Shown: in pieces, positions 42,585-51,337 of the stretch | Numbering within the stretch: position 1 is the stretch's first letter | Layout: each line of letters starts with the position of its first letter | NCBI RefSeq assembly: GCF_014384905.1 | Contig: NZ_JACRSV010000002.1 | Span: 186,001 to 250,000, forward strand | Source: Fumia xinanensis | GTDB taxonomy: Bacteria; Bacillota; Clostridia; Oscillospirales; Ruminococcaceae | Length of the DNA stretch: 64,000 bases | Direction: 5' to 3' | Notes under the pieces: generated by a model | Told to the model about the DNA's origin: nothing | What the model saw: the letters and a program-made list of their open reading frames with translations, nothing else | Databases searched by the model: none | Program-made: the position numbers and the translations under genes

Positions 42585-42656
42585 CTATCCTTCTAATCTC
42601 CATCATATAATTTTGCGGGAAAGACCTAAACTACCCGGCATTTCCCGTAGGCTCCA

Positions 42657-42683
42657 ACCCGGTGAAGAGTTTTTTCACCGGGT
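42657..42683 (+). other. hairpin after giant protein 1 gene
   Basis: ACCCGGTGAA / TTCACCGGGT, 10-bp stem; no T run follows, so it may protect the mRNA end rather than terminate. Confidence 0.5.
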
Positions 42684-42695
42684 ATCGGCCAAAAC

Positions 42696-42733
42696 AAAAA
42701 GCTGTGAAACACACTTGTGTTTCACAGCTTTTT
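42696..42733. terminator. bidirectional terminator between giant 1 and the radical-enzyme operon
   Basis: AAAAAGCTGTGAAACAC pairs perfectly with GTGTTTCACAGCTTTTT (17 bp). It ends both the plus-strand giant gene and the minus-strand operon. Confidence 0.92.
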
Positions 42734-42755
42734 GTTCGGTTAAAATGAAACAGAA

Positions 42756-43850
42756 TTATAGGACAATAATGGTTTTTTTATTGTGTCCTGCAGCGGCATC
42801 CTCTATGGCCTGATTGATTTCTTCCACATGATAGGAGACAGCCATTTCTCCAATGGTTTCCTGAACTTCCGGATGGTCTAACAGAAACTGAAGGTAATGC
42901 TCTACATCAGAAACCGAATATTGGGACGAGCCAATGATTCGAAGGGCGTTAAAGGTGATGAGCTGAGGGGCTATTGGAACGGTTCCGCTGTTGGAATATT
43001 GGCCGGGCACCAGATATGTGCCTCGGTTGCGCAGCATGGCCATACCTTGTGGGATGGCACCGGGATTCCCAGAAGCCTCGAACACTAAGTCTGCGCCAAT
43101 ACCGCTCACTTCTTTTATACGCTGCAGTATTTTTTCTTCGCCGTCGGTTTGCAGGTCATAGACTTCGGTGGCACCCAGACGGAGGGCTAATTCCTGCCGG
43201 TCAGGCTGTTTTTGCCCGGTGAGTGCGATGATGTTAGGGATTCCCAGGGAACGCAGATACAGCACGGCAAAGCTGCCCACCGGCCCCAGCCCCTGCACCA
43301 CCGCTGTATCAGCTTTTTCCACCTGACAATCGGCCTCATGGGCCAGGCGGAAGGCATGGAGTGCAGTGGGGCCGGCGCAGGCGTAGACGCACGCCATTCG
43401 GGGATCCAGTCCGTCGGGAATTTTTATGAGATTTTTCACAGGAGAGTAATTGTATTCTCCAAATCCGCCGTAAAAATGGGGAGGTACATCGGGGTTTCCA
43501 CTGTTGGTAGTGGCCATCTGTAGACAGTTGGCGTCATCCCCGCTGCGGCAGAGGGGACAATGGCCGCATGGACAGGCAATATCCACGACAGCGTAATCGC
43601 CCACTCGGATTCCGCTTTCAGCGCTGTCTTTATCGGACAGAGCGGTTACCTGGCCGACGAATTCGTGGCCGATAGCAGCGGGCATGGACATAGGGATTTT
43701 TCCCCGGTGGATATGTACATCCGTGCCGCAGACGCCGCTGGCGACCAGCTGAAGCTGCGCCATGCCGGGTGCTGGTTCGGTGAGAGGGTATTCTCTCACC
43801 TCAAAGGGAGTGTTTACTCCTGTCATAACGGCTATTTTTGCTGTTTTCAT
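42756..43850 (-). CDS. zinc-dependent alcohol/polyol dehydrogenase
   Basis: 364 residues of the medium-chain dehydrogenase family. Catalytic zinc ligands: Cys in ASGVCGTDVHIH and His-Glu in AAIGHEFVG. A structural-zinc loop is complete: CPCGHCPLCRSGDDANC. NAD-binding region starts TAVVQGLGPVGSFAVLYLRS, and the GLGPVG form fits NAD(P)H. Closest in style to threonine/sorbitol dehydrogenases. Last gene of the minus-strand operon, 16 bp after the SGNH gene. In this context it may reduce an aldehyde or ketone from the radical enzyme; that is an inference. Confidence 0.9.
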   Translation of the reverse strand: MKTAKIAVMTGVNTPFEVREYPLTEPAPGMAQLQLVASGVCGTDVHIHRGKIPMSMPAAIGHEFVGQVTALSDKDSAESGIRVGDYAVVDIACPCGHCPLCRSGDDANCLQMATTNSGNPDVPPHFYGGFGEYNYSPVKNLIKIPDGLDPRMACVYACAGPTALHAFRLAHEADCQVEKADTAVVQGLGPVGSFAVLYLRSLGIPNIIALTGQKQPDRQELALRLGATEVYDLQTDGEEKILQRIKEVSGIGADLVFEASGNPGAIPQGMAMLRNRGTYLVPGQYSNSGTVPIAPQLITFNALRIIGSSQYSVSDVEHYLQFLLDHPEVQETIGEMAVSYHVEEINQAIEDAAAGHNKKTIIVL

Positions 43851-43866
43851 GTTATATTCTCCTTTA

Positions 43867-44853
43867 TCATTGGTCTAGGTAGCCCCCATTTAAAAGAGTT
43901 TGTGCCAAAAGCTCTGCGTAGAGAGCATGTCCTCGGTCGTTGACGTGCCAGCCATTGTAAAAGAGAAGGGAGGAAGCCTTCCCCTCTGGGAGTCCCCGGA
44001 TACACTCGGTCATAATGGCATTTGCGTCGCAGAGGGGGATTTTTGCATCCATGGCCGCACGGCGGCTCATATCTACATAATCCCCGTACTCGGTTATCAT
44101 ACTCATGAGCCTCTGCTCCCCGAGAATAGGGGAGACTGTCATGAGGATGACACTGCTTCCCAGGGAACGAAAGCCTTCGATGAGTTCCATCAAATTGCGG
44201 TAACAGTTGTCCAGAGAAATTCCCGTCAGCCAATCGTTGATGGAGTGAGCCTCCATGAGGACGATGTCAGGATTGACAGAAGCTACATGGCTCTCCCAAA
44301 ACCGCTCCTTGTACCATAAGCTGGGACTGCTTCCAACGCCGCTGTTAATGACGGCACAACTTCCGCCGTAGCTTTCGATCCGGTACAGAAATACCTTTCC
44401 CCGACAGGCACGAAGGGACAGCCGGTGCTCCCCTTCTTCGAGATGAAAGGTCAAAAGCCGGTAATCGTTCTTCACTTGGGATTGCAGGTCCATGAGGCCT
44501 GAGGAAACGCCGTCAATGGACACCTCCACAACCGATGGGGAGGATTGGGCGCAAAACTCCATTCGGATCAGAGCGCCGGAAAAGAGAAGGAAAACGGCTT
44601 CTTCACCGACTTCTGCCCAGGGGGCAGACAGAGAAGCTCCAGGAAGACCGGAAATCTCCTTTGCCGTCCACTCCTTTGCATAGGAGCCGGTGTATTGATT
44701 GATTTTGTGACGAAGGCGGTTGACGTATCCACCTGAGCAAAAACGGGTCAGACGCAGGTCTCCGGCCACCATTGGTGGATCGAATTCCTCCGCCAGTCCC
44801 GCCGCCCCTTCTCCCCAGGTATGGGAATCTCCGGTACATAAAATACGCTTCAT
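43867..44853 (-). CDS. SGNH/GDSL hydrolase
   Basis: 328 residues without a signal peptide, so cytoplasmic. The nucleophile is S10 in LCTGDSHTWGEG; the oxyanion Asn lies in LMEAHSINDWLTG; the catalytic Asp/His pair is in NGWHVNDRGHALYAE. A beta-rich insertion at about 80-165 (VSIDGVSSGLMDLQ, LEEGEHRLSLRA) looks like a small jelly-roll N-terminal domain as found in some carbohydrate esterases. Likely removes an acyl group from a sugar or polyol. 30 bp after the activase gene. Confidence 0.85.
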   Translation of the reverse strand: MKRILCTGDSHTWGEGAAGLAEEFDPPMVAGDLRLTRFCSGGYVNRLRHKINQYTGSYAKEWTAKEISGLPGASLSAPWAEVGEEAVFLLFSGALIRMEFCAQSSPSVVEVSIDGVSSGLMDLQSQVKNDYRLLTFHLEEGEHRLSLRACRGKVFLYRIESYGGSCAVINSGVGSSPSLWYKERFWESHVASVNPDIVLMEAHSINDWLTGISLDNCYRNLMELIEGFRSLGSSVILMTVSPILGEQRLMSMITEYGDYVDMSRRAAMDAKIPLCDANAIMTECIRGLPEGKASSLLFYNGWHVNDRGHALYAELLAQTLLNGGYLDQ

Positions 44854-44883
44854 AATCGCTCCTTTCGTCGATAAAAAATATTT

Positions 44884-45777
44884 TTACCCTCCCTTGGAGG
44901 CTGAAAATCCACTGTGCTGAAAGACCTCCAACATGGTTTCCAGTGTTGTTGCAGGGGGAGGAAGAGTTTCCCCATAGGAGTAAATCTGCCCAAGCCCTGC
45001 ATATTTACCGCTACCCAATCTGTGAAAGGGGAGTAGGTGGACTTTTCTGATGCCGGTTTCGGAAAGAGCATCCGCCATCTGCAGAGCGTCCTCCCGGGTA
45101 TCGTTGAATCCGGGGATGACGGGGATACGGGCCACCGTCTCTACTCCATCAGCGACGAGGCGTTTTATGTTTTCCAGCACAAGGTCAAGTTTCCCTCCCA
45201 CTGCGTCGTACCCTGATTGGGTACCGGATTTCAAATCGAAATAGCAGAGGGATAAATAGGGAAGGACTTTTTCAAAGGCATCATAGTGGACACAGCCAGC
45301 TGTGTCCAGCAATACCGGAATGTTTTCTTTGGAGCATCGGGCGGCCAGCTCCCGGCAGGAATCGGCATGGAGCAGCGCCTCACCGCCGGACAGAGTCACT
45401 CCTCCGCCTGACATTGCATAGAACTCCCAGTCTTCCCGAATATGGGACATGAGCTTCTGGGTGGTCTGCCGTTCTCCACAGAGCGACAGCGCCTCAGCCG
45501 GACAGGCCTGTGTGCATTTTCCGCAGGCGTCACAGCCTTGCCGGTCGAAATGGTGCTCACCGTCAATCCAAGTGTGACGGCCGCACACTGAAGCACATTT
45601 TCCACAGCTGGTACAGAGGGAGGGATAAAACAGCAGCTGAGGTTTTACGGAAATGGTTTCCGGATTGTGGCACCAGGGACAGTGGAGATTGCAGCCCTTG
45701 AAAAACACCGTAGTGCGGATTCCCGGACCGTCTCCAAGGGAAAAATGCTGCAAATGGCTGATATAAGCGGCATGCAT
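44884..45777 (-). CDS. glycyl-radical enzyme activating enzyme (radical SAM)
   Basis: 297 residues. The radical-SAM cluster motif C-x3-C-x2-C is at C29, C33, C36 (FKGCNLHCPWCHN). Two ferredoxin-like [4Fe-4S] motifs follow (CTSCGKCASVC, CDACGKCTQACP), as in activases of the glycerol-dehydratase and choline-lyase type rather than the small PFL activase. TLSGGEALLH is the conserved GGE block. It abstracts a hydrogen from the glycine of its partner. 10 bp after the partner gene, so co-transcribed. Confidence 0.95.
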   Translation of the reverse strand: MHAAYISHLQHFSLGDGPGIRTTVFFKGCNLHCPWCHNPETISVKPQLLFYPSLCTSCGKCASVCGRHTWIDGEHHFDRQGCDACGKCTQACPAEALSLCGERQTTQKLMSHIREDWEFYAMSGGGVTLSGGEALLHADSCRELAARCSKENIPVLLDTAGCVHYDAFEKVLPYLSLCYFDLKSGTQSGYDAVGGKLDLVLENIKRLVADGVETVARIPVIPGFNDTREDALQMADALSETGIRKVHLLPFHRLGSGKYAGLGQIYSYGETLPPPATTLETMLEVFQHSGFSASKGG

Positions 45778-45787
45778 GATAAGCTCC

Positions 45788-47932
45788 TTACGCCTGCTCG
45801 GTGCGCAGGAGAATGTCTTCCTGCACTGCCGGCTCCAGTTGGGTGTAAAAGGCGCTGAATCCAGAGACCCGCACGACCAGGGAACGATATCGGTTCGGAT
45901 ACTTCATGGCGTCCTTTAAGATGTCTCGGGAAACCGAATTTATCTGCATCTCCTGTCCCCCTTTGTGAAAGTACACCCGGATCAGTGCTCGAAGCTTGGC
46001 CCGCTTTTCCAGGTCGAGAAAGACTGACGGACTGTATTTTTGATTGAGGACTGTACCGCAGGACACTAAGGTATAATCCGGCTTGGTGGTGGACAGCACC
46101 ACGGCGGTAGGACCTTCTTTGTCCATGCCGTGCATGGGGGAAGCGGCGTCGCTGACCGGTTCCCGGTTTCCACGCCCGTCTGGTGTGGCTGCTACTTCCA
46201 ATCCTGCGGGAATATTGTTTACGTTGGAGGCGATGGCGGTGTAAACCGCGCCTCCGTCCGGTGTGCGGTAATGGTCGAAGAGGCGGGCGTGCTCCTCCAC
46301 GTACCAAACTGCGTATTTGTCCACAAAATCGTCGTTGTTGCCGTATTTTGGGGTGCGGAGCAGTTCGGCACGCAGATAGTCATAGCCTTCAAAATTTGCC
46401 GCCAAAGCATCCCGCAGCTGCGGCAGTGTAATGAGTTTTTCCTCAAACACCACTCGTTCGATGGCGGCCAGAGAATCGGAAACGGTAGCGATGCCCATAC
46501 AGCCTGCACCGTGTACCGATGGATATTCGGTGCCGCCGTCGTTTACGTCCAGTCCCCGTTCGATGCAGGTGGTGCAAAAGCAGGAGAGAAATGGCTGAAC
46601 GTAATTTTCCCTCTTATAGCGGTCTGCTTCGTTGCGGAAAAAGGCCATGTATTCAGAAGCTCCTGCTTCCATCTGCAAATGGAGACGGCCCATGAAGTCT
46701 TCCATGGACAGGATGGTTTCTGCGGCACCGGTGCGGGGGCCTATCTGGACACCGGTTTGCAGGCACCGGCCGTCGTTGAGAGTCAGTTCCAGATATTTTG
46801 GAGTATTGTATCTCCCGTCGCTCCAAGGCGGCTGTTTCCCGGCGAGAAAATTCTCAATACAGCCCACCATACAGTAGTCGCGGCAATCCTCCATCTTATA
46901 GCCGTGCCGCGCCAAAGCGGGGATATTCACTTCGTCGTTCATCAAGGCAGGGTATCCAATACCGGTGCCGATGACCTGGAGGCAGGCGTCGAGAAATTCC
47001 TCCGGCGCTTCTTTGTAAATGCGGGCGGACAGGTTTGGTCCCGGAATGCCGCAGCGCTTTACCGCCTCCAAAATCAGATAGGACAGCTCGTTTACGCCGC
47101 CAGTCCCGTCGGGGAGGACTCCGCCGATGACGATGTTGCAGACGTCCTCTTTCTGCACATCGGCGATTTTGTAGAGGGCGCAGGAAAGCAAATCCAGAGC
47201 GTCCTCCTGAGTGAGGGAACCGCTTTCCCGATCCCGGCGATAGTAGGGGTACAAAAACTGATCCATCCGACCGAAGGCCATGGCGTAACGCCCTTCCCAG
47301 AGAAAGGCCACGTGGGCAAGCCAGATGAGCTGCAAAGCCTCCCGAAAGGTCTGAGGCGGTTCGCTTGCCACTTTCCAGCAGGCCTTTGCCATTTCGAGCA
47401 TATCCTCTCGCTCTTCGGGAGCAGCGTTTTTCGCCGCATCTGCCGCCGCATCGCCATACTGTGCGGCCATTTTTCCGAAAGCAGTCATGGAAATCTGAGC
47501 AGCCTCGAGAAAGATGAGCTTTTTCTCCGCGTCCGGGTCGCTTTGGTGCTGTTTCATTGACTTGCTGATCTTTTTCAGAACACCGGAAACTCCCTCCCGC
47601 AGAAATCCTGCATAATCCGGAGCAAAATGGTCCCAATTAGTGAGGAAGGTACATCTGCCGTAGCTTTCCAGGACAGTTCTGGCCCGCCTAAGGGCCTCCC
47701 CAGGGACATCGGCGATAAAGTTTCCCCTCCACGCTCCGGCAATCCGATCGTGAGGATAGATATATTTTGGGTGACCGGTAAAAAGCCGCTCAATGCCATA
47801 AGCGCGGGTAAGGGGAGAAGGGGCGTCGTAATGAGCTGCAAATCCTTCTGCGCAGAGCACTTCGTTGATACCTCCGGCATAAGTCGGGGGAGAGGAAACC
47901 TCCAGTTTCAATTTTTCCAGCTGTCTCATCAT
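45788..47932 (-). CDS. glycyl-radical enzyme of unknown substrate
   Basis: About 714 residues; ATG 47932 (MMRQLEKLKL) is chosen because AAAGGAGAG precedes it. The active-site thiyl cysteine C358 with E360 lies in MVGCIENFLAGKQPP; the C-x-E pattern is that of dehydratase/lyase members (glycerol and hydroxyproline dehydratases, choline TMA-lyase), not pyruvate formate-lyase. The radical glycine G691 lies in VVRVSGFSAFY. KGGQEMQINSVSRD precedes it, as in PFL-like folds. No microcompartment tag or shell genes. Needs strict anaerobiosis. First gene of a four-gene operon, divergent from an AraC regulator. Confidence 0.92.
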   Translation of the reverse strand: MMRQLEKLKLEVSSPPTYAGGINEVLCAEGFAAHYDAPSPLTRAYGIERLFTGHPKYIYPHDRIAGAWRGNFIADVPGEALRRARTVLESYGRCTFLTNWDHFAPDYAGFLREGVSGVLKKISKSMKQHQSDPDAEKKLIFLEAAQISMTAFGKMAAQYGDAAADAAKNAAPEEREDMLEMAKACWKVASEPPQTFREALQLIWLAHVAFLWEGRYAMAFGRMDQFLYPYYRRDRESGSLTQEDALDLLSCALYKIADVQKEDVCNIVIGGVLPDGTGGVNELSYLILEAVKRCGIPGPNLSARIYKEAPEEFLDACLQVIGTGIGYPALMNDEVNIPALARHGYKMEDCRDYCMVGCIENFLAGKQPPWSDGRYNTPKYLELTLNDGRCLQTGVQIGPRTGAAETILSMEDFMGRLHLQMEAGASEYMAFFRNEADRYKRENYVQPFLSCFCTTCIERGLDVNDGGTEYPSVHGAGCMGIATVSDSLAAIERVVFEEKLITLPQLRDALAANFEGYDYLRAELLRTPKYGNNDDFVDKYAVWYVEEHARLFDHYRTPDGGAVYTAIASNVNNIPAGLEVAATPDGRGNREPVSDAASPMHGMDKEGPTAVVLSTTKPDYTLVSCGTVLNQKYSPSVFLDLEKRAKLRALIRVYFHKGGQEMQINSVSRDILKDAMKYPNRYRSLVVRVSGFSAFYTQLEPAVQEDILLRTEQA

Positions 47933-48149
47933 TTTCTCTCCTTTCACTTTCAGTATAACAAATAGAGGAAAATTCGCCATGAACAAAGCTCTAAAAACAA
48001 GCACAATTCTCTGATAATTTGTCTGGATGGTCTTGTAACTGCTTGAAATGTTTGTTATACTGATGAAAAAAGAGCCAGCTTGTCGCGCTGTTGGGAGCCA
48101 TGCGAAAAGGCTCTATCCCAGAATTTAACGGGAAGGAGAGAGGAATGCC

Positions 48150-49037
48150 GTGTATCAAAAGCTTACATTTCTTGAGATGCCTCATGTCTGCTTTGCCCAT
48201 GAATATGCCACTTCCAACTACGACATTCACTTCACGGCCGCACCGAAACAGATGGAATTTACCTTCTATGAGAAGGGAGATGTCATTCGTGCTATGGAGG
48301 ACGGCAGTGAGGAACCCGTTGCACAGGGGACGTACCAGCTGGCTCTGTTCGATAAACCGTTTCGGATGTATTCCTGTGCTCCCGCCTGCAGCCATATCAC
48401 AGTGGGATTTCGTGCCGCATACCGGCTGAGTGGTGTTTCCCGGGAAGAGCTTCTAGCCGTAAACCGCAGGAACAGCGAGGAAGAGCTTTCGGTTTATTTT
48501 CCAACGGAAGGGTTGCAGCTGGATGAGCACAATCCGATGAAAGGGTTGCTGCAACGGCTCAGCATATTATCCTCTTTGCCGGAAAACGCACAAAAACTGC
48601 GCTGTACAGCACTGCTTTTGGAGTTGATGGCTTTGCTCACCGAGGAGACGATTCGCACCGCGGTACTGGAAGAAGGAGCGCTTTCACCATCGGGGCTTTT
48701 ATATGCTCGCCGGGCCGTCCGCTATATCGCTGCCCACCTGTCGGAAAAAATCACATTGGACTGCCTGTCTGAGGTACTGGGAATTTGTCCCAGCTATTTA
48801 AGTGCTTTGTTCAAAGCCTATACTGGCAGAAGCATTGTCGATTATACCAACGCCATGCGAGTGGAGAAAGTCAAGGAATTGCTGCTCACCCGCGATTTTC
48901 GCCTGCGGGAAGCGGGCGTAAGTGTCGGCGTGTTGGATGAAAATTATATGAGCCGTCTGTTTAAAAAGTATACCGGACAGTCGGTACAGTCATTTCAGCG
49001 AATGAATTATCGTAGGGAAAGTCCAGGAGAAAATTAA
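48150..49037 (+). CDS. AraC-family regulator, divergent from the radical-enzyme operon
   Basis: 295 residues from GTG 48150 with GGAGAGAGG upstream. N-terminal about 150 residues form a cupin-like sensor domain (FTFYEKGDVIRAM, GTYQLALFDKPF); the C-terminal 100 residues hold two HTH motifs (CLSEVLGICPSYLSALFKAY, LREAGVSVGVLDENYMSRLF). The second HTH departs from the family norm (usually IA..VGF.D..YFSR..K). The 217-bp gap to the radical-enzyme start should hold both promoters. Probably activates that operon in response to its substrate. Confidence 0.88.
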   Translation: MYQKLTFLEMPHVCFAHEYATSNYDIHFTAAPKQMEFTFYEKGDVIRAMEDGSEEPVAQGTYQLALFDKPFRMYSCAPACSHITVGFRAAYRLSGVSREELLAVNRRNSEEELSVYFPTEGLQLDEHNPMKGLLQRLSILSSLPENAQKLRCTALLLELMALLTEETIRTAVLEEGALSPSGLLYARRAVRYIAAHLSEKITLDCLSEVLGICPSYLSALFKAYTGRSIVDYTNAMRVEKVKELLLTRDFRLREAGVSVGVLDENYMSRLFKKYTGQSVQSFQRMNYRRESPGEN

Positions 49038-49231
49038 ATTTTATATGTAGTTTCACTGTCTGAATGGGCATAATAAAAGAGAAATTGTATAAAATTACGT
49101 TATTTTTCAGTATTTTTCAGAGAATTTTTATAAATTTATAAGATTCTATTAATTTATTGTTAAGTTTATTATATTCTAAAGATTAATATAAGTCGGAATT
49201 TTTTTACAATGATGAGAAAGGGGAGAGAAAG

Positions 49232-50113
49232 GTGTACAAAAATCAATATAATCAAAACGGCCCTTTCGGTAAAGTACGGCTCTCCCGCTGCGAACTCTCC
49301 GCGAATCTTCTCCCCTGTGACCGCTGCTATCATGCCGGATGGCATCAGGTCAACCGTCTTTTTCATGTTGATCGGGATGCCGACGAGACCGGGTCTTATT
49401 ATGTTGTGTATACGGTTCGTGGAAAAGGCAAGTTTCGCCTCAATGGGAAACTTTACGAGACGGAAGCTGGCACGATTGGGATCATGGCACCATGGATGTC
49501 CCACGAATATTGGGCGGCCGATGGAGAGCCCTGGGAGTTTTATTTCATGCACGTGATGGGGGATAACTGCAATAACATTTTCCAGTATATCATCGATCAT
49601 TACGGATATTCGGTGAAGGTCAGCGAAGGGGCGATGCGTCTGATTTCCAAGAAGATGGAATCACTGATTCGGATGGAGTACATTTACTTTAAATTTGAGA
49701 TTTTTGCTACCCAAACTATCTCTGATATTCTGCTGGAAATCCTCAAGGACGTAAACGAGGTCTATGATGATGAAATTTACAGTGCCAACGAGCTGGTCAA
49801 CGACGTGATATCCTACATCTACGACCATTACAACTCTTCAGTGACTCTAAAGGAAATGAGCGCCAAACTCTATGTGTCAGAAGAGCATATGATACGAATC
49901 TTTAAAAAGGAAATCGGAATGACGCCCTACCATTTTTTAAAGAGGTTTCGTCTGAAAAAAGCCTGTGAACTGCTGACATACAGCCAAAAATCCACCAAAG
50001 AGGTGGCACAGGCGGTGGGGTATTCCTCGGCAGGTGGATTTATTGCCCAGTTCAAACAAGAATACCAGACAACGCCGGTAGAATACCGCCAATCCCATAC
50101 TGTCTATCGATAA
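49232..50113 (+). CDS. AraC-family regulator, tandem copy A
   Basis: 293 residues from GTG 49232. The sensor domain has the usual cupin pattern (VVYTVRGKGKFRLNGKLYE, GIMAPWMSHEYWA) and ends in FEFYFMHVMGDN-like sequence; the DNA-binding domain has LKEMSAKLYVSEEHMIRIFK and STKEVAQAVGYSSAGGFIAQFK. Preceded by about 190 bp of AT-rich DNA. The DNA-binding half is nearly the same as that of copy B, the sensor half less so. Confidence 0.88.
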   Translation: MYKNQYNQNGPFGKVRLSRCELSANLLPCDRCYHAGWHQVNRLFHVDRDADETGSYYVVYTVRGKGKFRLNGKLYETEAGTIGIMAPWMSHEYWAADGEPWEFYFMHVMGDNCNNIFQYIIDHYGYSVKVSEGAMRLISKKMESLIRMEYIYFKFEIFATQTISDILLEILKDVNEVYDDEIYSANELVNDVISYIYDHYNSSVTLKEMSAKLYVSEEHMIRIFKKEIGMTPYHFLKRFRLKKACELLTYSQKSTKEVAQAVGYSSAGGFIAQFKQEYQTTPVEYRQSHTVYR

Positions 50114-50120
50114 CCGGAAC

Positions 50121-50163
50121 AAGCAGGGGGGCATAGCTTTTAAGCTATGCTCCCCTGCTTTAT
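50121..50163 (+). terminator. terminator after AraC copy A
   Basis: AGCAGGGGGGCATAGCTT / AAGCTATGCTCCCCTGCT with one mismatch, then TTATT. Confidence 0.85.
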
Positions 50164-50382
50164 TCAGAAAGATTTGTTGAAAATTATTGGATGCCTTCTA
50201 GGTTTCCATATTGACGAAATAACCAGAAAAAGGTATAATGATGGTAATAATGTATTCGATTACATTAGCTTTCCATTTTTGCCAGTTGCTTTTACAAACA
50301 ATTCAGTTAAATATTTTACTATTATTTTCTGATGGAAAAGGTGTGTAATTTTAATTGATGATAAACAGGAAGAGGAGAAAGC

Positions 50383-51264
50383 ATGTATAAGCATCAATAC
50401 GATCAGGACGGCGCTTTTGGCAAAGTGAGGCTCTCCTGCTGCCAATTTTCTGCCGATCTTCTCCCGTGCGACCGCTGCTATCAAGCGGGTTGGTCCCAGG
50501 TCAACCATCTTTATCATATTGACCGGGATGCTCATGAAGCCGAATCTTATTGTATTGTATACTCGGTTAAGGGGAAAGGACGATTTCGGCTCAATGGAAA
50601 ACTTTACGAGGCAGAGGCTGACTGTATCGGAATTCTGGAGCCCGGAATTCCCCAAGAAACATGGGTGGAGGAAGGAGAATCCTGGGAATTCTATTTTATG
50701 CACCTGATGGGGGACAACTGCAACAATATTTTTCAGTATATTATCAAGCGCTACGGGCATTTAATCAAGGTCAGCAAAGGCACGATGCAGCTAATCGCTA
50801 AAAAGATAGAAGCACTGCTCCGGACGGAGTATACCTATTTTAAATTTGAAGTTTTTGTAGTTCAAGTCATCTCGGATATTCTGCTGGAAATTCTCAAGGA
50901 CGTCAACGAAGTCTACGATGACCAAATCCAAAGTGCCAACGAGCTGGTCAACGACGTCATATCCTACATCTACGAAAACTATGGTTCTTCGGTGACCTTA
51001 AAGGAAATGAGCGCTAAACTCTATGTATCAGAAGAGCATATGATACGGATCTTTAAAAAGGAAATCGGGATGACGCCTTATCATTTTTTGAAGAGATTTC
51101 GCCTCAAGAAGGCTTGTGAATTGCTGATATACAGTCAAAAATCCACTAAAGAGGTGGCACAGGAAGTAGGATACTCTTCGGTGGGCGGATTTGTCTCTCA
51201 ATTTAAGCAGGAATACCAGGTAACGCCGGTGGAATATCGGCAGTCTTACAGCGTCTATCGATAA
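50383..51264 (+). CDS. AraC-family regulator, tandem copy B
   Basis: 293 residues, collinear with copy A without gaps. Sensor cupin (IVYSVKGKGRFRLNGKLYE, GILEPGIPQETWVEEGESW) and two HTH motifs (LKEMSAKLYVSEEHMIRIFK, STKEVAQEVGYSSVGGFVSQ). GAAGAGGAGAAAGC precedes the ATG. Own upstream region of about 220 bp and own terminator, so each copy is a separate unit. Targets unknown; the adjacent secreted-protein and giant-protein genes are candidates. Confidence 0.88.
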   Translation: MYKHQYDQDGAFGKVRLSCCQFSADLLPCDRCYQAGWSQVNHLYHIDRDAHEAESYCIVYSVKGKGRFRLNGKLYEAEADCIGILEPGIPQETWVEEGESWEFYFMHLMGDNCNNIFQYIIKRYGHLIKVSKGTMQLIAKKIEALLRTEYTYFKFEVFVVQVISDILLEILKDVNEVYDDQIQSANELVNDVISYIYENYGSSVTLKEMSAKLYVSEEHMIRIFKKEIGMTPYHFLKRFRLKKACELLIYSQKSTKEVAQEVGYSSVGGFVSQFKQEYQVTPVEYRQSYSVYR

Positions 51265-51275
51265 GAGAAAACAGA

Positions 51276-51314
51276 CAAGGGAGCGCAGCTTAAAAGCTGC
51301 GCTCCCTTGCTTTA
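51276..51314. terminator. terminator after AraC copy B
   Basis: CAAGGGAGCGCAGCTT-AA-AAGCTGCGCTCCCTTG, 16-bp perfect stem, then CTTTATG. It also lies 3' of the convergent secreted-protein gene. Confidence 0.88.
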
Positions 51315-51337
51315 TGTGTGGAAGGAGTTAGTGAGAA

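Noticed and set aside
46130..47560. Open frame of 476 codons antisense to the glycyl-radical enzyme
   Set aside because: Shadow of a GC-rich conserved gene; no start context or domain.
42756..47932. Assignment of the radical enzyme as pyruvate formate-lyase
   Set aside because: PFL has adjacent Cys-Cys at the active site; here a single Cys in a C-x-E motif is seen and the activase has two extra ferredoxin clusters.
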